Source of the DNA: Hymenobacter arizonensis
GTDB lineage: Bacteria; Bacteroidota; Bacteroidia; Cytophagales; Hymenobacteraceae
Direction: 5' to 3'
DNA length: 64,000 nt
Assembly (NCBI RefSeq): GCF_900115775.1
Contig: NZ_FOXS01000008.1
Location: 34,640 to 98,639, forward strand
Shown: piece by piece, positions 18,109 through 27,116 of the stretch
Numbering within the stretch: the stretch's first letter is position 1
Layout: the number at the start of each line of letters is the position of its first letter
Position numbers and translations under genes: made by a program
Notes under the pieces: model-generated
Database searches by the model: none
The model's input: only the letters and a program-made list of their open reading frames with translations
Told to the model about the DNA's origin: nothing

Positions 18109-19130
18109 TAGCGGGAAAGGGTGAGCGTGAGGCGGGCCGTGTAGTGGTCGGGCCGGGCGTCCAAGGCCAGCACGTGGCGCGGGGCGGGGTAATGCTGCGC
18201 CAGCCGCGCCCGCAGGTTGGGCAGGCCCAGGCCCGAGGGCACGGGCCGAAAATGCGGGGGAAGGCTGTTCTCCGTGCGCAAGGTCAGGGTCGTGGCCGTT
18301 TGGGTCAGGCAAATGCGGATGCTCGTGGCCGCCCCGCCCGGCCCGATGGCGTGCTTGAAGCAGTTTTCCACCAGCGGCAGCAGCAGCAGCGGGGCCAGCG
18401 GTTGGTCGGGGTACGGCACCTGCACGTGCAGCTCGACCCGGGCATTGGGCCGCAGGCGCAGCTTTTCCAGGCCGATGTAATTGGCCAGGTACTCGGCTTC
18501 GCTGCCCACCGTCACGGGCCGCGGCCGGCCGTGGTCGAGCTGGTAGCGCATCAGGCCCGCCAGTTGGAGCAGGGCCCGCGGGATCCGCTCGGGCTGGGCC
18601 AGGCTCAGGCCGTAGAGGTTGTTGAGGGTGTTGAACAGGAAATGGTGGTTGACCTGCGACTTGAGCACGCGCAGTTCCGTTTCGAGCCGCTCGGCCCGCA
18701 GCCGGTGCAGTTCGAAGCGGCTGACGAGGCCCTGGCGGGCGTAGTGCAGGGCCGTGGCCAGCGCGACGCCCAGCCCCAGGTTGAGGGCGCCCAGGAACAC
18801 GCCGGCCCCGTAGCCGCCCCGGTCGTGCAGGAGGCGGTGCAGGGCCTGCGCGCCCAGCGTTAGCAAGTGGCCGCCGGCCGCCAGCAGGGCGAGGGTCGCG
18901 AGCCCGTGCCAGGCGTAGCGCCCCCGTTCCAGCAAGCGGGGCAAGAGCCAGAAATGGGCGTACACCGCCAGCGCCAGCACGCCCAGCGACAGCACCGAAT
19001 AGCTGACCCGCTCCACCCGGAGCACGGGGTTGGCTTCCTGCCAGGCCAGGACGCCCAGCAGCGCCAGGGCCCCCAGCCAGCCCAGGCCGTGGCGCCCGGC
19101 CCGGTGCTGCCAGAATCGGGTCTTCCTCAT
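18108..19130 (-). CDS. LytS/YehU-type sensor histidine kinase
   Basis: 340 residues with four predicted membrane helices (about 15-33, 45-65, 75-95, 108-128), then the His_kinase (PF06580-type) phospho-acceptor block QVNHHFLFNTLNNLYGLSL with His at about 163, and a HATPase_c end (PLVENCFKHAI, SGLGLPNLRARL). The start at 19130 is chosen over longer options because it directly precedes the first helix. Partner of the LytTR regulator that overlaps its stop codon. No extracellular sensor domain is present, so the signal is probably sensed within the membrane. Confidence 0.92.
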   Translation of the reverse strand: MRKTRFWQHRAGRHGLGWLGALALLGVLAWQEANPVLRVERVSYSVLSLGVLALAVYAHFWLLPRLLERGRYAWHGLATLALLAAGGHLLTLGAQALHRLLHDRGGYGAGVFLGALNLGLGVALATALHYARQGLVSRFELHRLRAERLETELRVLKSQVNHHFLFNTLNNLYGLSLAQPERIPRALLQLAGLMRYQLDHGRPRPVTVGSEAEYLANYIGLEKLRLRPNARVELHVQVPYPDQPLAPLLLLPLVENCFKHAIGPGGAATSIRICLTQTATTLTLRTENSLPPHFRPVPSGLGLPNLRARLAQHYPAPRHVLALDARPDHYTARLTLTLSR

Positions 19131-19169
19131 GCCCCAAAGGTAGCCCGCTGGGCCACGCGCCGGCGCTAA

Positions 19170-19236
19170 AAATGACCAACGTCGTTGACCGGCCCAATGC
19201 CCGCAGTGGCACGCCCCACGGGCCCGTTGGTCATTT
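19170..19236. promoter_or_regulatory. Candidate regulator site: 12-bp inverted repeat in the divergent promoter region
   Basis: AAATGACCAACG at 19170-19181 and its exact complement at 19225-19236, separated by 43 bp, lie between the divergent kinase (start 19130) and serine-hydrolase (start 19371) genes. A half-site GTCGTTGACC follows the left arm directly. Paired sites are common for LytTR regulators, so this may be the autoregulatory operator; this is an inference. Confidence 0.5.
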
Positions 19237-19370
19237 AACAAGGGAACTGCACCCGGCGTGGTCAAACCTTTGTCCCGGCCAACGCCACCCCACAAACGGC
19301 CCGCTCTATTCGGCCAACCGCACCCGGGCGGCTGAACCGACTTGTTCCCTTTTCCACGTCCCCCTCCTTT

Positions 19371-20792
19371 ATGATTTCCTGCCCGCACCTCCCTAAGCTC
19401 GGCTTGGCGGCCACCCGCCCGCTGCCACCGGTCCCGCCCCGCCCCCCGCGCGCTCGCCGGCTGCCCCCCTGGCTGCTCGGCCTACTCGCGCTGGCGGCCC
19501 TGCCGGCCGGTGCCCAGCACCTGAACACCGGCAAGCTGGACAGCTTGTTGACGTCGCTGGCCACGCATGATAAACTCATGGGCAGCTTGGCCCTTTCCCG
19601 CGACGGCCAGGTAGTGTATAGTCGGGCGTTCGGCCCGCAGCAGCTCCGCCCTGCGGGCAGCGCCCCCGCGGCGACCCGCTACCAGGTCGGTTCCGTGACG
19701 AAGATGTTCACGGCGGTGATGATTTTCCAGCTCATTGAAGAAGGCAAACTGACCTTGGCAACGCCGTTGGCGACCTTTTTTCCGCACCTGCCCAATGCGC
19801 AAGCCATTACCGTTGACCAGCTGCTGAGCCACCGCAGCGGGCTGTATAGCTTCACCAGCGACTCGGCCTGGGTTTCGGGCCACCTGAGCGCCCAGACCCC
19901 GGCCCAGCTGCTGCAGCTGATTGGCCAGGGCCGGCCGGACTTCGCGCCCGGCACCCGGGCCGCCTACAACAATTCGGGCTACGTGCTGCTGGGCTACATC
20001 ATCGAGCGCCTAACGAAGCAGTCCTACGCCCAGGCGCTTCGGCGGCGCGTCGTGGCCCGAGCGGGCCTGGTCCACACCTACGACGGGGGCACCGAAAAGC
20101 CGCATCCGCAGGCGGCCCGCGGATACCACGTGGGCCCCACCGGCTGGGAAAGCACCGCGGCCGCCTCGCTGCGCATCGCGGGCGGGGCCGGCGCCCTGGT
20201 GAGCACGCCCACCGACCTGACGCGCTTTCTCGAAGCCCTGTTTGCCGGGCGCCTGGTTTCCGCCGCCAGCCTGCGCCAGATGCAGACCATCCGGGACGGC
20301 TACGGCCGGGGGCTGTTTGCCCGGCCCTTCGAGACCCGCCAGGGGTACGGCCACACCGGGGGAATCGACGACTTCGTGGCCCTGACCACGTATTTCCCCG
20401 CCGAGCACCTGGCCGTGGCCCTGTGCACCAACGGCCAGAACTATTCGCCCCACGAGGCGCTGGCGGGGGCCTTGCGCATTTATTTCGACCAGCCCTACCG
20501 CCTGCCCACCTTCGCGGGCAGTGGCGGCGTGCCGGCCCCCGCCGACCTGGACCGCTACGCGGGCACGTACGCCAGCGCGCAGATTCCGGGCCTGAAAATC
20601 ACGATGACCCGCCGCGGCACGACCCTGATCAGCGAAGCCACCGGCCAGGGGGCGGTCACCCTCGACAGCCAGGGGGCCGGGCTTTTCACGTTTGAGCAGG
20701 GCAACAACAGCATCCGCATTGAATTTGACCCGGTCAAGCCGAGCTTCCTGCTCCAGCAGGGCGGGGGCAGCTACTTGTTTAGCAAGCTATAG
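19371..20792 (+). CDS. Serine hydrolase, class C beta-lactamase / penicillin-binding-protein fold
   Basis: 473 residues with an N-terminal Sec signal (about 1-49, hydrophobic WLLGLLALAALPAGAQ). The catalytic SxxK is SVTK at 108-111, the YxN motif is Y199-N-N201, and a GHTGG (KTG-like) motif lies near residue 330. A C-terminal beta domain of about 100 residues follows, as in many DUF3471/beta-lactamase-related esterases. It is exported to the periplasm or surface. Activity could be D-aminopeptidase, esterase or peptidoglycan-related; true beta-lactamase activity is not implied. It is divergent from the LytS/LytTR operon, and R14 lies 14 bp after the stop. Confidence 0.88.
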   Translation: MISCPHLPKLGLAATRPLPPVPPRPPRARRLPPWLLGLLALAALPAGAQHLNTGKLDSLLTSLATHDKLMGSLALSRDGQVVYSRAFGPQQLRPAGSAPAATRYQVGSVTKMFTAVMIFQLIEEGKLTLATPLATFFPHLPNAQAITVDQLLSHRSGLYSFTSDSAWVSGHLSAQTPAQLLQLIGQGRPDFAPGTRAAYNNSGYVLLGYIIERLTKQSYAQALRRRVVARAGLVHTYDGGTEKPHPQAARGYHVGPTGWESTAAASLRIAGGAGALVSTPTDLTRFLEALFAGRLVSAASLRQMQTIRDGYGRGLFARPFETRQGYGHTGGIDDFVALTTYFPAEHLAVALCTNGQNYSPHEALAGALRIYFDQPYRLPTFAGSGGVPAPADLDRYAGTYASAQIPGLKITMTRRGTTLISEATGQGAVTLDSQGAGLFTFEQGNNSIRIEFDPVKPSFLLQQGGGSYLFSKL

Positions 20793-20806
20793 CAGGCCGT
20801 CCAACG

Positions 20807-20822
20807 GACCGTTTTCGTGAAC
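20807..20822 (-). repeat. Dispersed intergenic element, copy R14
   Basis: Core GACCGTTTTCGTGAAC is perfect at fixed positions, 14 bp after the serine-hydrolase stop. Confidence 0.8.
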
Positions 20823-20839
20823 CGCCCCTTCGTGTGAGG

Positions 20840-21037
20840 TTAAACTTTTAATACATATTGCCTAAAAACTACTAGGCCTATAATCAATAAAATGGTGTAA
20901 GTAGCATTGTACCACACGTCATCTTCCGCTAACTTTTTGAAGGGGATTCTCCCCAAGTGCAGTGTCCATCTTATCAGAATACCCGGGATGGCAAGTAGTG
21001 CCATGACGAGGACTTCAACAACTGCATCTAGCATCAC
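20840..21037 (-). CDS. Small two-helix membrane protein
   Basis: 65 residues with hydrophobic segments at about 4-24 and 45-62 flanking a basic/acidic loop (GRIPFKKLAEDDVWYNATYT). A paralogue with the same plan lies at 40566-40766 (shared PG-L-RW-LH and NATYT-LL). Function unknown. It stands alone between R14 and R15, and its paralogue lies in the oppositely oriented array, which suggests that units can duplicate or spread. Confidence 0.65.
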   Translation of the reverse strand: MMLDAVVEVLVMALLAIPGILIRWTLHLGRIPFKKLAEDDVWYNATYTILLIIGLVVFRQYVLKV

Positions 21038-21146
21038 TATTACCCTAGCTGAATGGCAAAGCTATTGGTTCTCAGTCAAGTTTTGGACAGGTGGTTGATT
21101 GTTCTGCTCGTAGCCCTACTACACGGGAGCGAAGGGTGTATTATTC

Positions 21147-21197
21147 CCCTCCCACTTTTAAACGGAACGAGTTTACGGCACGACCGTTAAAATGAAC
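21147..21197 (-). repeat. Dispersed intergenic element, copy R15 (long form)
   Basis: Long form: CCCTCCCACTTTTAAACGG tail, GAGTTTACGGCAC middle, core 21182-21197 GACCGTTAAAATGAAC with one mismatch. Confidence 0.85.
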
Positions 21198-21219
21198 TCA
21201 GGTTCAGCGACCTTCGCAC

Positions 21220-21723
21220 ATGCCTTTTTTTTGCACCGTTTTCTTTCTTGGCGCCCTTGCCACCTACTCCAGCGCGTGGGGGCAAACGCCCGCCCCTCCG
21301 GCGTACGAGGCCGAAGCTCTGCGGTACTTTCTGCACGTGCTCGTGCCCCGCGACCACCCAACCTATCGCAAGCTGAACTATTCGGGCTACGTCTCGCCGA
21401 CGGCCTTCAGCTTCCAAATCTTTAGTCCCTGCTTCACCACGCTCGATAGTTTGCAATACGAAGAGACGGCCGGCACTCTGCGCATTCGGTCCCAGCCCAC
21501 GGGCAAAGCGGTGCCCATTCCCGCAGGCACTGCCTTTAAGGTCGTGCGGAAGGCGGGCCGAAGCATTCCGTCGGTGAGTCTGTGCGATGCACTAGAGCTA
21601 CGCAACCGGCGGGTGGTGCCCATCTATCTTTCCGTGCTGTATCACTACACCGATTGCTACTACATCTCTCTGGACACGGCCGGCCACGTTGTATCTGCCT
21701 GCCGGAAGGGAGTGATTCAATAA
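21220..21723 (+). CDS. Secreted hypothetical protein
   Basis: 167 residues with a signal peptide (about 1-21, ending SAWGQ). The mature part is predicted beta-rich with three or four cysteines (FSPCFTT, VSLCDALE, YTDCYYISL, VSACRKG) that may form disulfides outside the cytoplasm. No family recognised. It is preceded immediately by R15 and followed by a degenerate copy R16, so it is another one-gene unit. Confidence 0.65.
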   Translation: MPFFCTVFFLGALATYSSAWGQTPAPPAYEAEALRYFLHVLVPRDHPTYRKLNYSGYVSPTAFSFQIFSPCFTTLDSLQYEETAGTLRIRSQPTGKAVPIPAGTAFKVVRKAGRSIPSVSLCDALELRNRRVVPIYLSVLYHYTDCYYISLDTAGHVVSACRKGVIQ

Positions 21724-21745
21724 ATGCCGGAACATTCGGAATAAC

Positions 21746-21761
21746 GCTCCCTTTCTTAAAC
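21746..21761 (-). repeat. Dispersed intergenic element, degenerate copy R16
   Basis: GCTCCCTTTCTTAAAC matches the R core with four mismatches, 23 bp after a stop codon. Included for position and orientation. Confidence 0.35.
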
Positions 21762-21812
21762 TGCTAGCAACTGCTCCGCACCAGGTGCCAGCAGGCTCCT
21801 AGTGCGCGCGGC

Positions 21813-21884
21813 GAGTTTAAGAAACTCGTCTACGATTCAAAGTTTACAAAACGTGCCGAGGGGATGAGTTTCGTAAACTCGTCT
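21813..21884. repeat. Twin short hairpins GAGTTT-N3-AAACTCGTCT
   Basis: Copies at 21813-21831 and 21866-21884, 53 bp apart, each a 6-bp perfect inverted repeat followed by GTCT. They lie between two convergent genes and may act as weak terminators or a binding site. Confidence 0.7.
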
Positions 21885-21999
21885 TTAAGCCCTTACGCTG
21901 TCGCCAATTGACCTTCTCTTGGAGTACAAGCGCGGAAGGAAAGCGCTATCCTGACGCAGTCGATAGCCGAGCATGGGGAGGCAAGGGGAAGGATGGAAT

Positions 22000-22314
22000 T
22001 CACCCGAGGTCGTCCAGGTCGTAGTGGTGGTGCTCCTGGCTGCCGGACGTGAACCGCTGAATAAAGCCGGCGTAGGTCTGCTCGGGGTTGGTAGGGAAGA
22101 ACAACCGCTCTTCGATGGCCCAATCATAAACGCCGTGGTCTACTGGATAGCAGGTCAATACCCCGGTTAAGCCGTGCTGCCGGATCCACGCTTCGGCCTT
22201 GGTTCGTGCGGTGAATACGCCACTGGCAAAGTGCCCCCCTGCGCCGTGGAAGACCCACACGCCTGCTTTGATATCTTCTTGCGCCATGTGGTCCATCGGA
22301 GAGTAGAAAAGCAA
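22000..22314 (-). CDS. DUF7710-like protein
   Basis: 104 residues, cytoplasmic; an internal ATG at 22287 (MAQEDIKAGVWVFHG) is the likelier start. The WVFHGAGGHFASGVFTARTKAEAWI block, the LTGVLTCYPVD--VYDWAI stretch and the ending FTSGSQEHHHYD match what I recall as DUF7710, a short domain often near toxin-immunity genes. No biochemical role is known. Confidence 0.65.
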   Translation of the reverse strand: MLFYSPMDHMAQEDIKAGVWVFHGAGGHFASGVFTARTKAEAWIRQHGLTGVLTCYPVDHGVYDWAIEERLFFPTNPEQTYAGFIQRFTSGSQEHHHYDLDDLG

Positions 22315-23119
22315 ACGTACGGAAGGCGCGCGAACACTCTTTCAGAAACTAGCCAATGAGCAATTCTACGGCTTTTTTGATGGTCCCTGAGCGACTCCAG
22401 GTTGTGAGCTTCGCCTTGACATGCTCTGGCACCAGCGTTTGCCAATCAAGCTGCTCGGCTTTCGAGTCGGTGGTTATACCCTATTCTTTTGATAACGCCC
22501 GTTGATGGCCAACGACCACAAGTAAAAGTTATTCTTTATTTATTAACAACTCACTAGTACAAAATAGGGAATAGGCATTGATTATTTTCTAATTTTGATA
22601 TACCTTTCGCCCACTTAGCCGCCCATTCTTTCTGGGCGGGAAAATAACGCCCACGGCGGGGCCTCCACCCCCGCCGGGTTTTCGTCACTGTTGCGTTCCC
22701 TTTGTGAACCTCAGTTGCCCGGCACTCGGCCGGGCTGCCGCTGTTCGCTTCGTTCGCCCGCGTCGGTTTCCGGCCCCGGTGAATCTCTACCCGTTGCGTT
22801 CCCCGGTACACGGCTGCTGCAGCGGCCGTGGGTCCAATTGCCCTTTGGGCAGTTTGCATTCGTTGATTTTTAGTTTGGGTTGCTGTCTTTATGCAGATTA
22901 GCCGCTTGTGCCCCGCTTTTGACAGCGGAGGGCAAGCGATACGCTTCTTATTCTGCAGCGCAGTTAGTGGCCGCAATCATAGAATTTTTGGCTTCAACGG
23001 CTAGCCACCCGGTATTTTATGCGGCGGCAATCACGGGGCGCTGCTCCCCTGCCGCTTGGTCATGCAGGCCTTTGTAGCTGAGGTATTCAGCTGCGCAAGC
23101 AATCCTTCTAGCATAACTC
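22315..23119. other. Intergenic region, no supported gene
   Basis: About 800 bp with an AT-rich stretch at 22480-22610. Open frames on either strand are rich in Arg/Ala or low in conservation-like pattern and I reject them. It presumably contains the promoter of the downstream small-peptide gene. Confidence 0.4.
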
Positions 23120-23419
23120 ATGAAAAAGTGTTTATTATTGACCGCGCTACTTTGCGGCACCTCCTTGGCCAGCATGGCTTCTGACCTTTCTCCAGCGAGT
23201 AAATCCTTGTCAAGCAACGAAAACTTTGCTATTCTGACCGAAGTAGATGCATTGAAGACATTTGATTTGCAAACCGGCCGGTTTACCGCGAATGGTCACA
23301 CCTATTACTATGTATATGACGATTCGATTCCAGGCGACCAAGAAGCGGCCCTAACTGCTGCAATAGCTTACGCAGCTGGTGGAGGAGGAACTCCCGGATG
23401 CTACGGTGGCCGTTGCTAG
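23120..23419 (+). CDS. Small secreted protein with Gly-rich, two-Cys C-terminus
   Basis: 99 residues. Signal peptide at about 1-21 (ending SMAS), a middle with VDALKTFDLQTGRFTANGHTYYYVYDD, and a terminal AAGGGGTPGCYGGRC. The C-terminal Gly run with two cysteines recalls exported peptide precursors, but no modifying enzyme is adjacent. It is followed at once by a strong terminator, so it can be expressed as a separate abundant transcript ahead of the GLPGLI and receptor genes. GC content is visibly lower than in the neighbouring zone. Confidence 0.65.
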   Translation: MKKCLLLTALLCGTSLASMASDLSPASKSLSSNENFAILTEVDALKTFDLQTGRFTANGHTYYYVYDDSIPGDQEAALTAAIAYAAGGGGTPGCYGGRC

Positions 23420-23429
23420 CACACTGTTT

Positions 23430-23471
23430 AAATCAGCCAGTTACAGTGTATTAGGTAGCTGGCTGATTTTT
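23430..23471 (+). terminator. Rho-independent terminator
   Basis: 11-bp inverted repeat AAATCAGCCAG / CTGGCTGATTT with an 18-nt loop, followed by a T run, 11 bp after the small secreted gene. Confidence 0.85.
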
Positions 23472-23496
23472 TTGTTGAAAACCACACCAAAGACCG

Positions 23497-24339
23497 ATGA
23501 CACGCTATTACTGCCTACTCTGGATGGTGACACTGCTGGGTTCGTGCGCGACCAAGAATCTGCCCGTCAGGAGCAATCTGACCCCAACTGATACGCAAGG
23601 AAACTTAACTTTCAAATACCGTATTTCTTATAAACCGGACTCCTTAATTCCGGAAACCTCCACCGAGTATTCCAATCTGTTGGTTGGCGAACAATTTTCC
23701 CGGTTTGAGACAGTCGGTGGTCGGGCGCAAGACTCCGTGAGAAGCCTGTTTCCGGATGTTTTAACTGCTGAAAACTTCAGTGCTCAAGAGTTTGCGGACA
23801 AAATGTTGGCCATTCCACGCACCAAATTTTATTACACAATATTCAAGAGGGCCACTACCGGCCGTTTGTATTGTTATGAAAAAATAGGTAACGCTAGGTA
23901 TACCTACATCGAGACGGATAGCACTTTTAAGTGGCAGATTGGCCCGGAAAAAATGACCGTGGCGGGCTATGCCTGCCAACGGGCCACCGTCCGGTTTGCG
24001 GGCCGCGCATTTGAAGCCTGGTTTACGCGCGAGATACCTATTAGCGAAGGTCCCTATAAATTTCATGGGTTGCCAGGTCTTATCGTCAAGATAAACGACA
24101 CGCGTCAGCAGTACGTTTTTGAATTAGTGCGCGCCGGTAAAACTGCGACGGCCGACCTCATCGTCCTGCCCACGAAAGCGGCCCGCCTTGTCACCAAAAC
24201 GGAGATGCGGCGGGGACTGGCCCTTCACAATCTACAGTTTGCGAGCAGGATGGCCTCCATGGCCGCAGGAGAGAAAAGCTTAAGTGCAGCGGAGCGGGAG
24301 CGGATGTTGAAGCCTCTCAATCCGTTGGAACTGCAGTAA
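23497..24339 (+). CDS. GLPGLI family protein
   Basis: 280 residues with a lipoprotein-type signal (LLGSC at about residues 13-17). The defining FHGLPGLIVKI motif is at about residues 188-198, preceded by the AWFTREIPISEGPYKF segment usual for TIGR01200 proteins. Members occur only in Bacteroidota, often beside TonB-type receptors, as here (24426). Their function is not established; export or maturation of envelope proteins has been suggested by context. It lies directly after the terminator of the small secreted gene. Confidence 0.93.
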   Translation: MTRYYCLLWMVTLLGSCATKNLPVRSNLTPTDTQGNLTFKYRISYKPDSLIPETSTEYSNLLVGEQFSRFETVGGRAQDSVRSLFPDVLTAENFSAQEFADKMLAIPRTKFYYTIFKRATTGRLYCYEKIGNARYTYIETDSTFKWQIGPEKMTVAGYACQRATVRFAGRAFEAWFTREIPISEGPYKFHGLPGLIVKINDTRQQYVFELVRAGKTATADLIVLPTKAARLVTKTEMRRGLALHNLQFASRMASMAAGEKSLSAAERERMLKPLNPLELQ

Positions 24340-24425
24340 CAGCGCCCGGCCGCCGGCCTGATGATGCACTTGCGGTAAACATTCGAACCGGTAGCTTCAC
24401 TAATATTTGGCTGGCTTACTTATTT

Positions 24426-27116
24426 GTGCAGATACGCGCGATACTTATTTTAGTAGTTGGCTGGCAAATTGGCTCCGCTCCGCAGCTGCTTGCCCAAACC
24501 ATCCTCACCGGCACCGTGCGCAACGCCGCTGGTCAGCCGCTGGAAGGCATCCTGCTCGAAGCCGAAACCAAAACGCAGCCCCCCGCCACGGCCTTCGTCG
24601 TCTCCGCCGCCGATGGCCGCTTTCAGCTGACCCTTGCGGCCACGCCGGCCAGCGACTCCCTGCTGCTCTCGGCCCGCGCCATGGGCTACGCCGCGCAGCT
24701 GCAGCGGCTGGCGAACCGGAGCCAGGCCGTGGCGTTGACCTTGCGCGAGGAAGCGACCAAGCTCAAGGAAGTCGTGGTACAGGGCGAGCCGATTACGCGG
24801 CAGGGCGACACGCTCAGCTACGCGGTGGCGGCGTTTTCGAACAAGCAGGACCGGGTGATTTCGGACGTGCTCAAGAAGATGCCGGGCATTGCGGTGGCCG
24901 GCGACGGGCAGATCAGCTACGAAGGCCGGCCCATCAGCTCGTTCAACATCAACGGGCAAAACCTGCTGGAAGGGCGCTACACCATGGCCAGCGATAACTT
25001 GCCCGCCGACGCCGTGCAGAGCGTACAGGTGCTGGAGCGGCATCAGCCCATCAAGGCGCTGGATGGCCGCATCCGGCCCGAGGCAGCGGCGCTCAACATC
25101 ACGCTCAAGAAAAAAATAACCGCCACTGGGCAGGCCCGGCTCGGCGCGGGCGCGGCGGCGCGGCCCCTCACCGGGCTTTGGAACGCCAACGCGTCGCCGA
25201 TGCTCTTCACCAAAAAGCAGCAGCTGCTCGACACCTACCAAACCAACAACACCGGGCAGGACGTGGCCGCCGAGCTCAACCCCCTGACCGTGGCCGAATT
25301 GCCGCAGCAAGGCGAAAGCAGCGCGCAGAAACCCGACCTGACCCGTATCCTGAACCTGGGCCGGCCGCCGGTGGCGTCGAGCCGCTACCTGTTCAACCGG
25401 GTGCACCTGCTCAGCGCCAACCACTTGGTGACCCTGAGCAAGGATAATCAGCTGCGGGTGAACGCCTCCTACCGGCACGACGCGCAGCGGCAGCTCGGCC
25501 GCTCCCGCACCGAGTACTACCTGCCCGACAACCGGACCGTGCGCCTGACCGAAACCAAAGACAACCGGCTGTACTTCGACGCGCTGCAAGCCGATTTGGC
25601 CTTCATCAAAAACGTGAAGGACTACTACCTCAAAAATACGCTCAGCCTGGACCGGCGCTGGGACTCGCAGCGGGGCCTACTGGACTTGAACGAGGGGCAG
25701 CGCCGCATTGCGCAGGCGGCGCGCAACCCGTTCGGGGCCGTCACGAACCGGCTGGGGCTGGTACGGCCCTGGGGCGCGGGGCGCACGGTGCAGGTGTCGT
25801 CGCTGCTGTTCTACACGGACAGCCCGCAGGAACTAACGGTCCGTCCAGGGCCATTTGCGGGGGCCCTGGCCGACGGCGCGGCCTACGCCGAAGCCCGGCA
25901 GCAGGCGCGGCTGAGCTCGTTTTTCACCAGCAACTCGCTGGGCCTGAACGGCAGTCGTAGCCACTGGGGCTACGCCGGCACGGTGGGCTTCTCGCAGGAA
26001 ATCCAGCACCTGCGCTCAACGCTCGTCACGTCGGCCCCGCCAACCGCCGCTCGGCCCGACTTGCGGAATAATCTGCGCTGGGCGCGGGGGCGCGCCTACG
26101 CGCAGCCCGAAATCAGCTACAAGTCCGAGGGCGGCAGCGCCAGCCTGGAGGTGCCCGTGAGTTACCACGACTTCCGGGCCACCGACCGGCCGTTGGCGGC
26201 CGGACAGCGGCTGCGGGTGGTAGTGGCCGAGCCGCGCCTGCGCCTGCGCCGCGACCTGGGCGCGCTCTGGTACGCCGCGGCGGGCGCCGGGCTGAGCAAC
26301 GATTTTGGCGACGTCAATCAGCTCAACTACGGCTTGTTGCTGCGCGACTACCGCACCCTGCACCGCAACGACGCCCTGCTGCCCCGGCAGCGCGGCCAGC
26401 GCTACAACGCGGGGCTGTACTTTAAAAATCCGCTCAACGCCTTGTTCTTCAACGCCAGCTACTCGTTCAACAACACACTCACCAACCGCCTCTACAGCAG
26501 TGAGATAGACGCCAGCGGGGCCGTGACGGCGGTGGCCTTGGACCAAAACGCACGCCGGCTGTCGCATTCGGTGCTGAGCAGCGTGAGCAAATTCGTCAGC
26601 CCCTGGAAAACCAACCTCAGCCTACAGCTCGTGGGCTTCACCAGCCGGCAGCCGCAGGTGCTGAACGAGCAGCTGACCCAGACCCAGAGCCGTAGCCTGA
26701 CCGGCGCCTTCAAGGCCAGCGTGTCGGCATTCGACTGGGGCAGCCTGGAATACAACGCCACCCTGACCGGGCTGCGCAGCCGCGTGGCCGGTGCCACCGA
26801 CCAGCCGCTGGCCCTGCTGCAAGACCACCACGTTTCGCTGAGCGTATTTCCCGTGGGCCGCCACCAGGTTTCGCTGGCCGCCGACTACTACGCCAGCCGG
26901 GGGCCTGCCGCGCCAGTGCAGGCCGTCTTCGCCGATGTGAGCTACCGTTACGTGCTGCCTACGGCAGGCCGCAAAGTGGACCTGGAGGTGCGCTGGAGCA
27001 ATATTTTCGATACACGCCAGTATCAGTACGGCTACGTGAGCCAGTTCCTGCTCACCCAAAGCACCTACGAGCTGCGGCCGGCGCAGGTGCTGGCGTCGGT
27101 GCGCCTCTCGCTGTAA
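24426..27116 (+). CDS. TonB-dependent-receptor-like outer-membrane protein with CarboxypepD-reg domain
   Basis: 896 residues, probably starting at the GTG at 24426. Order: signal peptide (about 1-24, ending LLAQ), CarboxypepD-reg-like Ig domain (about 25-105: TGTVRNAAGQPLEGILLEAET), a plug-like region (about 115-215: ISDVLKKMPGIAVAGDGQISYEGRPISSFNINGQNLLEGRY) and a long beta barrel ending in a terminal strand VLASVRLSL. This receptor type is often coupled to GLPGLI genes. It should sit in the outer membrane and might transport or export a ligand linked to the small secreted protein upstream. The substrate is unknown. Confidence 0.88.
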   Translation: MQIRAILILVVGWQIGSAPQLLAQTILTGTVRNAAGQPLEGILLEAETKTQPPATAFVVSAADGRFQLTLAATPASDSLLLSARAMGYAAQLQRLANRSQAVALTLREEATKLKEVVVQGEPITRQGDTLSYAVAAFSNKQDRVISDVLKKMPGIAVAGDGQISYEGRPISSFNINGQNLLEGRYTMASDNLPADAVQSVQVLERHQPIKALDGRIRPEAAALNITLKKKITATGQARLGAGAAARPLTGLWNANASPMLFTKKQQLLDTYQTNNTGQDVAAELNPLTVAELPQQGESSAQKPDLTRILNLGRPPVASSRYLFNRVHLLSANHLVTLSKDNQLRVNASYRHDAQRQLGRSRTEYYLPDNRTVRLTETKDNRLYFDALQADLAFIKNVKDYYLKNTLSLDRRWDSQRGLLDLNEGQRRIAQAARNPFGAVTNRLGLVRPWGAGRTVQVSSLLFYTDSPQELTVRPGPFAGALADGAAYAEARQQARLSSFFTSNSLGLNGSRSHWGYAGTVGFSQEIQHLRSTLVTSAPPTAARPDLRNNLRWARGRAYAQPEISYKSEGGSASLEVPVSYHDFRATDRPLAAGQRLRVVVAEPRLRLRRDLGALWYAAAGAGLSNDFGDVNQLNYGLLLRDYRTLHRNDALLPRQRGQRYNAGLYFKNPLNALFFNASYSFNNTLTNRLYSSEIDASGAVTAVALDQNARRLSHSVLSSVSKFVSPWKTNLSLQLVGFTSRQPQVLNEQLTQTQSRSLTGAFKASVSAFDWGSLEYNATLTGLRSRVAGATDQPLALLQDHHVSLSVFPVGRHQVSLAADYYASRGPAAPVQAVFADVSYRYVLPTAGRKVDLEVRWSNIFDTRQYQYGYVSQFLLTQSTYELRPAQVLASVRLSL

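Noticed and set aside
19371..20792. Antibiotic-resistance beta-lactamase
   Set aside because: The fold is shared by many esterases and peptidases; no feature specific to AmpC-type enzymes was seen.
22554..22976. 140-residue minus-strand frame
   Set aside because: Composition unlike neighbours and no recognisable structure; region read as intergenic.
24450..25589. Minus-strand frame opposite the GLPGLI-linked receptor
   Set aside because: Antisense shadow; the plus strand encodes an evident plug and barrel.
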